DNA of 5,334 nt from Candidatus Stahliibacteriota bacterium (GTDB taxonomy: Bacteria > Hydrothermota > Tepidihabitantia > SM23-42): NCBI GenBank assembly GCA_030613445.1, contig JAUWLY010000214.1:1-5334 (forward strand), read 5' to 3'. The notes beneath the pieces were generated by a model. The model was given only the letters and a program-made list of their open reading frames with translations. It searched no databases and was not told where the DNA came from. Both the position numbers and the translations under genes were made by a program. Within the stretch, counting starts at the first letter, position 1. Every line of letters begins with the position of its first letter. Of this stretch, positions 1 through 5,334 are shown piece after piece.

Positions 1-997
1 CGCCTTCGCTGTCTGCGTCTTCTGCTGAATAGCATCCTCCATCTGGGTCACTCATGTCACGCAGTATATAAGAAAAACCCTTTTGGGCAATTATTTTGTA
101 ATCTTTATTTTTCGTTATCTGATAGGCTTCTGTATATACGAGTGCTAACATTGCCTGGTCATAGAGCATCTTTTCGAAATGGGGGAGAAGCCATTTTTCA
201 TCGGTCGAGTAGCGGTGAAAACCAAACCCAACATGATCGAATAGACCTCCTGCGTGCATGTTTTGCAGACTTTTCTCAACCATCTCCAATGCCTCTTTTT
301 CGTTATTCCGATTCCAGTAGCGTAACAAGAAAAGAAGATTGTGTGGACTTGGGAATTTGGGTTTGTCACCAAAACCACCATGGGTTTCATCAAAATTTCG
401 ATGGAGGTTGTGGTAGGTGGTTTTTAATATAGATTCGTGCAAATTTCTTACATTGGGATCTTTTGATATTTGGTTTAGTACCGCAGTAATCTGATCCACT
501 GTTTTTACAAGATCATCACGTTGATCTTTCCAAAGTTTTTGAATCTGTGGTATTAAACCAGTGAGTCCTGTTCTTCCAAATCTGTTCTCTTTTGGAATAT
601 AAGTTGCAGCAAAGAACGGTTTCTTATCCGGAGTCATTATAATAGTCAACGGCCATCCACCGCTGCCGGTCATGATCTGGCAAACACTCATATAAACATT
701 ATCAATGTCGGGTCGTTCTTCTCTATCAACCTTAATGCAAACAAAGGTTTCATTTAAGAGTTTCGCGACTTTATCATCTTCGAACGACTCTTTTCCCATA
801 ACGTGACACCAGTGGCAAGTGGAATAACCTATAGAAAGAAATATTGGCTTATCCTCTCGGTGCGATTTTTCAAAAGCTTCTTCTCCCCATGGAAACCAAT
901 CAACCGGATTATTGGCATGTTGTAGAAGGTACGGACTTTTTTCATATCTTAATCGATTCCCGCGCTGATTTGTATAATCATTCGATGAATTTTTCAA
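1..997 (-). CDS. DUF255 / YyaL-type thioredoxin-fold protein, N-terminal part (3' end beyond window)
   Basis: The reading frame is open without a stop for 332 codons and runs off the left edge. The N-terminus carries the family signature SPYLLQHANNPVDW (residues 21-34), then a thioredoxin-like domain with CHWC at residues 61-64, KVDREERPDID, and GGWPLTIIMTPD. After this comes the start of the helical (alpha/alpha)6-like domain, with GGFGDKPKFPSP, HAGGLFDHVGFGFHRYS, HFEKMLYDQA and SAEDADSEG at the edge. Family members are usually 600-700 residues, so roughly half is present. Members (DUF255, YyaL, SPATA20) are cytosolic; their biochemical role is unsettled despite an old link to thymidylate kinase-like or epimerase names. 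No ATG lies in frame between the upstream stop (TAA near 1010) and the conserved block. TTG at 997-995, 5 nt after AAGGA, is therefore the only good start. It overlaps the disulfide reductase gene by 20 nt, which suggests translational coupling. Identification is secure; the exact start is less so. Confidence 0.93.
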   Translation of the reverse strand, partial: MKNSSNDYTNQRGNRLRYEKSPYLLQHANNPVDWFPWGEEAFEKSHREDKPIFLSIGYSTCHWCHVMGKESFEDDKVAKLLNETFVCIKVDREERPDIDNVYMSVCQIMTGSGGWPLTIIMTPDKKPFFAATYIPKENRFGRTGLTGLIPQIQKLWKDQRDDLVKTVDQITAVLNQISKDPNVRNLHESILKTTYHNLHRNFDETHGGFGDKPKFPSPHNLLFLLRYWNRNNEKEALEMVEKSLQNMHAGGLFDHVGFGFHRYSTDEKWLLPHFEKMLYDQAMLALVYTEAYQITKNKDYKIIAQKGFSYILRDMSDPDGGCYSAEDADSEG

Positions 998-1490
998 ATC
1001 TTTCCTTTTTTACTTTACATATTGGACAGATCTCAGGCGGTTCATCACGTGCACACAAATAACCACAAACCTTACATCTCCAAACAGGATAGTTCAACGA
1101 AGAATTAATAGAAGATGCTGGTTTTTCATCAATTTTTTCTCTTTTTCCCTTTGGTGATCTTCGCTCCGGGATTGAACCGATAGACGTTTTTCCATCTATG
1201 ACTGCTTGTGAAATATAGAGTCCGCAATAACACGCGCCATATTCATTTAAATCAGCATCTCGGTAATCGCAGGGGCATATGATATCACGGTCATTTTTTT
1301 CTGCTCCATCAGCAAGCCGGCATGGACAAGCCCAATATCCATATCTTTTTTCATTCGTTAAAAGACCCTCAACCAGTTCTTTTGTAAACTCGATATCAGG
1401 ATTCAATCGATAGCCACCTGCTTCTGCGTCGTTTTTCAGTTTTTTGTATAGCCTATCTATTTGTCTTTGATACTCGACAGAACTATTCAT
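978..1490 (-). CDS. Ferredoxin:disulfide reductase (FTR catalytic domain fused to C-terminal rubredoxin)
   Basis: This 170-residue protein has two domains. Residues about 1-108 match the catalytic subunit of ferredoxin:thioredoxin reductase, with CPC (55-57), CPC (72-74) and CYC (87-89). By analogy with plant-type FTR, Cys55, 72, 74 and 87 bind the 4Fe-4S cluster, and Cys57 and Cys89 form the active disulfide. A charged, Ser-rich linker (about 109-134) leads to a rubredoxin domain with WRCKVCGY (Cys139, 142) and CPIC (Cys155, 158). The architecture, and Tyr88 in place of the chloroplast-type His, match the ferredoxin:disulfide reductase (FDR) described from Methanosarcina acetivorans. There, rubredoxin is thought to relay electrons from ferredoxin, and a glutaredoxin-like protein is one substrate. 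The chosen ATG (1490-1488) follows AAGGAG by 7 nt and overlaps the glutaredoxin stop by 8 nt. An upstream in-frame ATG at 1523 would add 11 residues, but it lies deep inside the glutaredoxin gene. The protein is expected to be cytosolic. Confidence 0.93.
   Translation of the reverse strand: MNSSVEYQRQIDRLYKKLKNDAEAGGYRLNPDIEFTKELVEGLLTNEKRYGYWACPCRLADGAEKNDRDIICPCDYRDADLNEYGACYCGLYISQAVIDGKTSIGSIPERRSPKGKREKIDEKPASSINSSLNYPVWRCKVCGYLCARDEPPEICPICKVKKERFEKFIE
1003..1007 (-). promoter_or_regulatory. Shine-Dalgarno site supporting the TTG start of the DUF255 gene
   Basis: On the minus strand AAGGA, within a longer A-rich run, sits 5 nt before TTG at 997-995. It lies inside the last codons of the disulfide reductase gene. 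Because no ATG or GTG is available in this frame upstream of the conserved NRLRYEKSPYLLQH block, this site decides the start. Confidence 0.6.
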
Positions 1491-1767
1491 CGCTGAACTC
1501 CTTCTTGATTTTTTGCTCATCATAGCCTAATATACATTTTTCCTCATTGATGACCAAGGTTGGAAATGAACAGCGCGGATTCCATTTCTTTATTTCTTCT
1601 GTTGCAGTATTTTTCTCTTCCTTATCTAAGAGGTCCACAAAGACATAATCATAAGCTATACCTATTTCACTGAGCAGTCTCTTTATTTTTTTGCACCATA
1701 CACATGTGCTCAAGGCATACAGTGTGATTTTCCCTTTGTTTTTTCCATCAATATGAGTGAATTTCAT
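1483..1767 (-). CDS. Glutaredoxin-like thiol-disulfide oxidoreductase (CVWC)
   Basis: This 94-residue single-domain protein has a glutaredoxin/thioredoxin fold. The first strand (KITLYALS, 13-20) leads into the redox motif TCVWCKK, with Cys22 and Cys25. The cis-proline segment SFPTLVI (67-73) and the ILGYDEQ segment (79-85) complete the glutathione-type or substrate-binding groove. There is no signal peptide, so it should be cytosolic. The sequence resembles small glutaredoxin-like proteins that sit beside FTR-type reductases, including the methanoredoxin group, rather than classical glutathione-dependent Grx with CPYC. The gene starts at ATG 1767-1765, 6 nt after AAGGAG (1774-1779), and its stop overlaps the next gene by 8 nt. 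That tight pairing makes it the likely substrate of the downstream disulfide reductase. Cys66, just before the cis-proline segment, and Cys78 are additional cysteines. Whether glutathione or another low-molecular-weight thiol is used cannot be told from the sequence. Confidence 0.9.
   Translation of the reverse strand: MKFTHIDGKNKGKITLYALSTCVWCKKIKRLLSEIGIAYDYVFVDLLDKEEKNTATEEIKKWNPRCSFPTLVINEEKCILGYDEQKIKKEFSDE
1498..1503 (-). promoter_or_regulatory. Shine-Dalgarno site fixing the start of the disulfide reductase
   Basis: AAGGAG on the minus strand lies 7 nt before the ATG at 1490-1488, inside the last codons of the glutaredoxin gene. It favours this ATG over the in-frame ATGs at 1523 and 1520. 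The ATG and the upstream TAG stop interlock (ATGAATAG), which is typical of coupled translation. Confidence 0.8.
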
Positions 1768-1773
1768 TCTTTG

Positions 1774-1779
1774 CTCCTT
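1774..1779 (-). promoter_or_regulatory. Shine-Dalgarno site of the glutaredoxin gene
   Basis: AAGGAG on the minus strand lies 6 nt before the ATG at 1767-1765. It sits in the 36 nt gap after the YHS gene, the largest intergenic gap in the window. The rest of that gap contains no convincing promoter or hairpin terminator. Confidence 0.75.
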
Positions 1780-1803
1780 TATCTTGTACGTACGTCGCGT
1801 CTA

Positions 1804-1959
1804 TCACTTAGTTTCCATATTCACGTACTTTTCCGGGTTTGCATCGAATGCTCTTTTACAACCTGGGGCACAGAAAAAATATGTTTTACCCTTGTATTCG
1901 CTTTTGTATTGAGCTGTTTTTTCATCAACTTCCATTTTGCAGATCGGATCAATAGCCAT
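1804..1959 (-). CDS. YHS-domain small metal-binding protein
   Basis: This 51-residue protein consists almost entirely of one YHS domain. Diagnostic features are the opening DPICKMEVDEKTA (residues 4-16), the YKGKTYFFCAPGCKRAF block (22-38) and the closing NPEKYV. The cysteines at 7, 30 and 34 are the probable metal ligands. YHS domains are small treble-clef-like modules often found next to or fused with heavy-metal P-type ATPases, so a role in presenting or sensing copper for the upstream CopA is likely but not proven. Its ATG shares one base with the copA stop (TAATG), and it is preceded by an exceptionally strong Shine-Dalgarno sequence. It ends with tandem in-frame stops TGA TAG. A 36 nt gap separates it from the glutaredoxin gene. 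No signal peptide or membrane segment is present. Confidence 0.9.
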   Translation of the reverse strand: MAIDPICKMEVDEKTAQYKSEYKGKTYFFCAPGCKRAFDANPEKYVNMETK

Positions 1960-4193
1960 TATTGATCACCTCCTTTTAATTTCACCGGTGGTGAATATCT
2001 CTTTAGCATTAAAGAAAGAGTCACCACCGTTACTGAACTCAATGCCATTGCTAATCCAGCAAATTCCGGGCGAAAACCAATCCCAAAAAATGGGGTTAAT
2101 AACCCAGCGGCAACCGGAATTAATACAGTATTATACGCAAATGCCCAGAATAAGTTTTGTTTTATTCTCGACATTACTTTTCTACTTAATTGGATGGCTG
2201 AAACTACATCCATAATATCATTTTTTATTAGTATTATTTCACCACTCTCTATCGCTATATCTGTTCCGCTGCCTATTGCTATACCTACATCTGCCTGGGC
2301 AAGGGCTGGCGCATCATTAATTCCGTCACCCACAAAAGCCACGACCTCTTTTCTTTCCTGAAGTTTCTTCACTTCATTAGCCTTATCTTGTGGTAAAACT
2401 TCGGCTAACACATTTTCAATTCCGATCTGGTCTGCAATTGCCTGTGCGGTCCTTTTATTGTCGCCTGTGATCATGGTTACTTCAAGTTTCAATTTTCTTA
2501 ATTCTTTTATGGCATCGTGAGTCGTTTCTTTTAAAGTATCAGCAATGGCGATTATACCGCTGATTTTTTTGTTAATTGCTATGAGAGTTACTGTTTTTCC
2601 CGCATTTTCTAATCGTCTTATTCTTTCTTCAATTTCTTTTGAATATGCGATATTTCTTTTTTTTAAGAGGATTCTGTTACCTATTAGTATTTCTTGCTCG
2701 CCGATTTCTGCTCGGACACCCTTGCCTTCAAAGGTATCAAAATTCTCAGTTTTTACCAATTCAAGACCTTTCTCTTGGGCTTTTCTGACAATTGCCTCAG
2801 CCAGAGGATGTTGTGAATTCTTTTCAACACTTGCAGCGTGTTTCAGCAGTATTTGTTCGTCCATTCCAATCGCCACTATATCGGTCACCTCTGGTCTGCC
2901 TTTAGTAAGAGTTCCAGTTTTGTCAAACACCACAGTTGTCAGCTTTTGCGATACTTCAAGCGCCTCGCCCTTTTTGATGAGAACGCCAAGCTCAGCACCA
3001 CGACCAATACCTACGGTTACAGCTGTAGGTGTTGCGAGTCCAAGTGCGCAGGGACATGCAATGACTAAGACCGAGATCAAACGTGTTGTTGCAAAAAGTA
3101 GAGTAGAGTCCAAAATTAAATACCAGATAACAAAAGAAAGAATGGCAATTGATAATACTGCGGGGATAAAATAAGTTACTACTCTGTCGGCAATTCTCTG
3201 GACTGGTGGTTTTGAACCCTGGGCTTCTTCAACAAGTTTTATGATCTGCGCTAAAAGAGTGTCTTTGCCAAGTTTGAGCGCTTTGATTTTGATTACGCTG
3301 TTTTTGTTGATTGTCCCGGCGACTGTTTTATCACCAGTTCTTTTAAGCGTTGGGATTGGTTCTCCTGTAATCATTGCTTCATCAACATAACTCTTGCCAT
3401 CGATCACTTCGCCGTCAACCGGTATTTTTTCACCCGGTTTCACAATAATAATATCGCCGATCATTACATGTTCGATCGCTATGTTTATTTCTTTCTCATC
3501 ACGGATTACAGTGGCCGTTTTTGCCTGAAGACCCATTAATTTTTTTATTGCATCGGATGTCTTTCCTTTGGCTTTTGCTTCTAAATATCGACCAAAGGTT
3601 AGAAAGGAAGCGAGCATTATCGAGGTTTCATAGAATAGGAATTCTCTTGATAATAATATTTCAAAAGTACCAAGAATACTCGATAAGAACGCTACTCCGA
3701 TACCCATCGAGTACATAACATCCATACTGAGATTCTTATTCTTAAGGGCACGATAAGCTGCTCTGAAGATCGGTAGAGAAACATAGATAAAAACGGGTGT
3801 TGTTAAAATTAATATCCCATAGGGGGCGAAAGATGGCAGGGATAGTGGTAGATACATAAGTACCATTAACGGAATACCAATAGCAAAACCGGTGATAAAT
3901 CTATTGCGCCGTGCCTTTAATTCTTTTGCTCTTATTTTCCTTTCTATAGCTATTGTCTGGTCACCCTCGATATCGATATATTGATAGCCTGCATCTTCAA
4001 TCGCTTTTTTCATTTCCCCAACGGCAGTTAGCTGCGGATTATATGTAACAAAAGCTTTTTCAGCGCCGAGGTTCACATTTACATTGATTGTACCGTTTAT
4101 GTTTTTAAGCGAATTCTCGATCGTGCGTACGCAAGTTGCACACGTCATACCCATGATCTTAATTTCGACATCTTTCTTATTATCTTTTTTCAT
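1959..4193 (-). CDS. copA: Cu(I)-exporting P1B-type ATPase CopA
   Basis: This 744-residue protein is a full-length P1B-1 heavy-metal ATPase of the inner membrane that exports Cu(I) using ATP. It has one N-terminal HMA domain with GMTCATC (Cys18, Cys21). About eight membrane segments follow, in pairs near 99-140, 157-205, 338-390 and 681-731. The actuator domain carries TGE (276-278). The transmembrane metal site has CPC (380-382). The phosphorylation motif DKTGTLT has Asp424; the nucleotide domain has HP (462-463); TGDN is at 576-579 and GDGINDAP at 622-629. Copper(I) specificity is supported by AYN (686-688) in helix 7 and Met716 with Ser719-Ser720 in helix 8. The start is ATG at 4193-4191; an adjacent in-frame GTG at 4196 is possible. 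The only Shine-Dalgarno candidate is a weak TGAG at 4206-4203, so initiation may rely on coupling to nifU, whose stop lies 17-20 nt upstream. The stop overlaps the YHS start by one base. No copper-responsive regulator or operator is visible. Confidence 0.97.
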   Translation of the reverse strand: MKKDNKKDVEIKIMGMTCATCVRTIENSLKNINGTINVNVNLGAEKAFVTYNPQLTAVGEMKKAIEDAGYQYIDIEGDQTIAIERKIRAKELKARRNRFITGFAIGIPLMVLMYLPLSLPSFAPYGILILTTPVFIYVSLPIFRAAYRALKNKNLSMDVMYSMGIGVAFLSSILGTFEILLSREFLFYETSIMLASFLTFGRYLEAKAKGKTSDAIKKLMGLQAKTATVIRDEKEINIAIEHVMIGDIIIVKPGEKIPVDGEVIDGKSYVDEAMITGEPIPTLKRTGDKTVAGTINKNSVIKIKALKLGKDTLLAQIIKLVEEAQGSKPPVQRIADRVVTYFIPAVLSIAILSFVIWYLILDSTLLFATTRLISVLVIACPCALGLATPTAVTVGIGRGAELGVLIKKGEALEVSQKLTTVVFDKTGTLTKGRPEVTDIVAIGMDEQILLKHAASVEKNSQHPLAEAIVRKAQEKGLELVKTENFDTFEGKGVRAEIGEQEILIGNRILLKKRNIAYSKEIEERIRRLENAGKTVTLIAINKKISGIIAIADTLKETTHDAIKELRKLKLEVTMITGDNKRTAQAIADQIGIENVLAEVLPQDKANEVKKLQERKEVVAFVGDGINDAPALAQADVGIAIGSGTDIAIESGEIILIKNDIMDVVSAIQLSRKVMSRIKQNLFWAFAYNTVLIPVAAGLLTPFFGIGFRPEFAGLAMALSSVTVVTLSLMLKRYSPPVKLKGGDQ
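1964..1976 (-). promoter_or_regulatory. Extended Shine-Dalgarno site for the YHS gene
   Basis: The minus strand reads AAAGGAGGTGATC, which is complementary over 13 nt to the usual 3' end of 16S rRNA (GATCACCTCCTTT). The AGGAGG core ends 9 nt before the ATG. The site lies within the last codons of copA and encodes its C-terminal Gly-Gly-Asp. It implies efficient initiation of the tiny YHS protein relative to the membrane pump. Confidence 0.85.
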
Positions 4194-4213
4194 CACTCGG
4201 TACTCAGATCACA

Positions 4214-4987
4214 TCATAGAATGACGACTGCATCGACGAATAGTTCATACTTTTCATCTTCATTAAGATCGTGAATCAAGACTTTCTCGACTGTATTGAA
4301 ACCTTTGATCTCGATTATTTTTGATTCATAAAGAACTTTAACATCAGTTTTATTAAGTTTGATCCTTAAATCTGATTTTACGGGTAAGTTTTTTAGCTGG
4401 GTTACAAGAATGACGCGCGGTGTGTACTTTGATATTTCTATAGCCGCTTCTGCAGTCTTATCTCCATTGACTACAATGATCGTTCTTTTATCTTTAAATG
4501 ACGAGTATTTATCGATTTTATAGAATACCCCCTTATCAAGAAAATTATCTTCACCAGCCAGTTTTTTTATGCCTTGCTCGATTTTTTGAGTTACCCCGGT
4601 TTGACTTTTTTCCATACTTTTGTAATTCTTAATAGCATCTTTGAGAGCATCCGCGGCAAGGTTTGAACAGTGCATTTTAACCGGTGGTAGTCCGTCCAGT
4701 TCATTAGCTACATCATTTCTTGTGATGTTCATTGCTTGCTCTAATGTTTTTCCCATTGCCAACTCGGTGACCATACTCGCTGTTGCGATCGCAGAACCAC
4801 AACCAAAGGTCTTAAATTTCATATCTATAATCTTATTATCCTTGACCCTTATGTAAATCTCCATAATATCACCGCAAACCGGATTTCCGACATGTCCTAC
4901 TGCAACATCCTCACCTTCCAATGTACCGACATTCCTGGGCTTACGGAAATGGTCCAGAACTTTTTCAGAATATTGTGTTGACTTCAT
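4214..4987 (-). CDS. nifU: NifU/IscU-type Fe-S scaffold fused to a thioredoxin-reductase-like NADPH domain
   Basis: This 257-residue protein has two parts. Residues 1-124 are a typical IscU/NifU N-terminal scaffold, with the three cluster-ligand cysteines in their motifs: NPVCGD (Cys38, Asp40), GCGSA (Cys63) and KMHCSNLA (Cys107). This part receives sulfur from the NifS partner and builds Fe-S clusters. After a short linker, residues about 141-257 do not match the ferredoxin-like or Nfu domains of classical NifU. They follow the thioredoxin reductase NADPH-binding domain pattern instead: KKLAGEDNFLDKGVFY, then KIDK (157-160) where CATC is expected, FKDKRTIIVVNGDKTAEAAI where the GGGDSA nucleotide motif is expected, then PRVILVTQ and a closing ELFVDAVVIL. 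Both redox cysteines are absent and the nucleotide loop is degenerate, so the domain is probably not a reductase. The ATG (4987-4985) follows GAGGAG (4995-5000) by 7 nt and lies 4 nt after the nifS stop. The scaffold call is firm; the tail assignment rests on pattern comparison. Confidence 0.92.
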   Translation of the reverse strand: MKSTQYSEKVLDHFRKPRNVGTLEGEDVAVGHVGNPVCGDIMEIYIRVKDNKIIDMKFKTFGCGSAIATASMVTELAMGKTLEQAMNITRNDVANELDGLPPVKMHCSNLAADALKDAIKNYKSMEKSQTGVTQKIEQGIKKLAGEDNFLDKGVFYKIDKYSSFKDKRTIIVVNGDKTAEAAIEISKYTPRVILVTQLKNLPVKSDLRIKLNKTDVKVLYESKIIEIKGFNTVEKVLIHDLNEDEKYELFVDAVVIL

Positions 4988-4991
4988 CTTG

Positions 4992-5333
4992 TTACTCCTC
5001 TTTATATAACGGGGACAGCTTGCGTAATTTATTAACTACACCGGGTATGATATTTAAAAACGTATCAATGTCTTTTTCTGTGGTGAATCTGCCACAGGTT
5101 ATTTGCAGGGAACCATGTGCTTCTTCGTGCAGCAGGCCCGTTGCTATCAGAGTATGTGAAGGTTCAAGCGTTCTTGAAGAACACGCCGATCCTGTTGATA
5201 CATCGATACCTTCGTCTTTTAGTGAAAGAAGCAAAGATTCACCCTCAATACCGCTAAAGCGGAAATGTGCATTATTGGGTAGTCGTCTGGAGGGATGGCC
5301 ATTTAAATTGGATTTGGGGATACTGGTCAGTAT
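4992..5333 (-). CDS. nifS: Cysteine desulfurase NifS/IscS family, C-terminal part (5' end beyond window)
   Basis: The frame is open from the right edge (first full codon at 5333) for 113 residues to a TAA stop. It matches the small C-terminal domain of PLP-dependent cysteine desulfurases: NGHPSRRLPNNAHFRFSGI, then EGESLLLSLKDEGIDV, then the catalytic loop STGSACSSRTLEPSHTL. The catalytic cysteine, which carries the persulfide, is encoded at 5183-5181. HEEAHGSLQITCGRFTTEKDID follows in two blocks and closes the family signature, and a helix rich in Lys and Leu ends the protein. The PLP lysine and large domain lie outside the window. The enzyme converts cysteine to alanine and passes sulfur to a scaffold, here clearly the NifU encoded 4 nt downstream. 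The last codons contain the Shine-Dalgarno site of nifU, which indicates coupled translation. Whether it serves general (IscS-like) or nitrogenase-type assembly cannot be decided; no nif structural genes are seen. An extra Cys appears in ITCGRF, where Leu is common. Confidence 0.95.
   Translation of the reverse strand: MLTSIPKSNLNGHPSRRLPNNAHFRFSGIEGESLLLSLKDEGIDVSTGSACSSRTLEPSHTLIATGLLHEEAHGSLQITCGRFTTEKDIDTFLNIIPGVVNKLRKLSPLYKEE
4995..5000 (-). promoter_or_regulatory. Shine-Dalgarno site of nifU within the nifS 3' end
   Basis: GAGGAG on the minus strand is formed by the two final Glu codons of nifS and lies 7 nt before the nifU ATG. The two genes are thus likely translated in tandem from one message. 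Confidence 0.75.
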
Positions 5334-5334
5334 T

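Noticed and set aside
142..432. Overlapping plus- and minus-strand open frames of 80-100 codons near the left end
   Set aside because: Both lie over the DUF255 reading frame, which carries unmistakable family motifs throughout this stretch. They are shadows.
1491..1523. An earlier start for the disulfide reductase adding 11 residues
   Set aside because: It lies well inside the glutaredoxin gene and lacks a clear ribosome site, whereas the ATG at 1490 has AAGGAG at 7 nt spacing and an interlocked stop.
1786..1795. Short palindrome around GTACGTAC in the gap before the glutaredoxin gene
   Set aside because: It is too short and simple to call an operator or terminator, and no second copy or T-run accompanies it.
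1768..1803. Possible separate promoter for the glutaredoxin and reductase genes
   Set aside because: The 36 nt gap has no recognisable -35/-10 pair, and the ribosome site occupies part of it.
2545..3174. A 209-codon plus-strand open frame inside copA
   Set aside because: It is antisense to the highly conserved CPC and phosphorylation regions of CopA, its translation matches no family I recognise, and it has no convincing Shine-Dalgarno context.
4214..4567. The NifU tail as an Nfu domain or as simple pseudogene remains
   Set aside because: There is no Nfu CxxC motif, and the frame is intact with regular alternating strands and helices that follow the thioredoxin reductase NADPH-domain order.
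5232..5234. TTG as the start of a short 80-residue protein
   Set aside because: The same frame continues upstream to the window edge with NifS family sequence, so this is an internal Leu codon.

Overview
The window is a compact stretch of one prokaryotic gene cluster. Every supported gene lies on the minus strand, so the genes are transcribed from right to left. Seven genes occupy nearly all of the 5334 bases. Only three gaps (4, 17 and 36 nt) separate them, and the other three junctions overlap by 1, 8 and 20 nt. Base composition is AT-rich, and Shine-Dalgarno sites are strong. No RNA gene, mobile element, CRISPR array, promoter or terminator can be supported. The cluster continues beyond both ends, because the first and last genes are cut by the window edges.

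In transcription order the layout is: (1) the C-terminal end of a NifS/IscS-type cysteine desulfurase (4992-5333); (2) an IscU/NifU-type Fe-S scaffold with an unexpected C-terminal domain that resembles the NADPH-binding domain of thioredoxin reductase but lacks its CxxC (4214-4987); (3) a CopA-type Cu(I) P-type ATPase (1959-4193); (4) a 51-residue YHS-domain protein that overlaps the copA stop by one base (1804-1959); (5) a small CVWC glutaredoxin-like protein (1483-1767); (6) a ferredoxin:disulfide reductase, i.e. an FTR catalytic domain fused to rubredoxin (978-1490); (7) the N-terminal 332 residues of a DUF255/YyaL-type protein with a CHWC thioredoxin-fold domain, probably starting at TTG (1-997).

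The genes fit together as a thiol, iron-sulfur and copper homeostasis set. NifS and NifU supply and assemble sulfur and Fe-S clusters. CopA exports Cu(I), which damages exposed clusters and thiols, and the YHS protein may handle metal alongside it. The disulfide reductase is itself a 4Fe-4S plus 1Fe enzyme, and the adjacent glutaredoxin is its most likely protein partner, as reported for the Methanosarcina enzyme and methanoredoxin. This combined role is inferred from gene order and families, not shown by the sequence.

The organism is probably an anaerobic, AT-rich bacterium, possibly from a poorly cultured lineage. This rests on the ferredoxin-dependent disulfide reductase with rubredoxin and the NifS/NifU pair. 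An archaeon cannot be strictly excluded from sequence alone. The most unusual item is the NifU fusion with a redox-dead thioredoxin-reductase-like NADPH domain.
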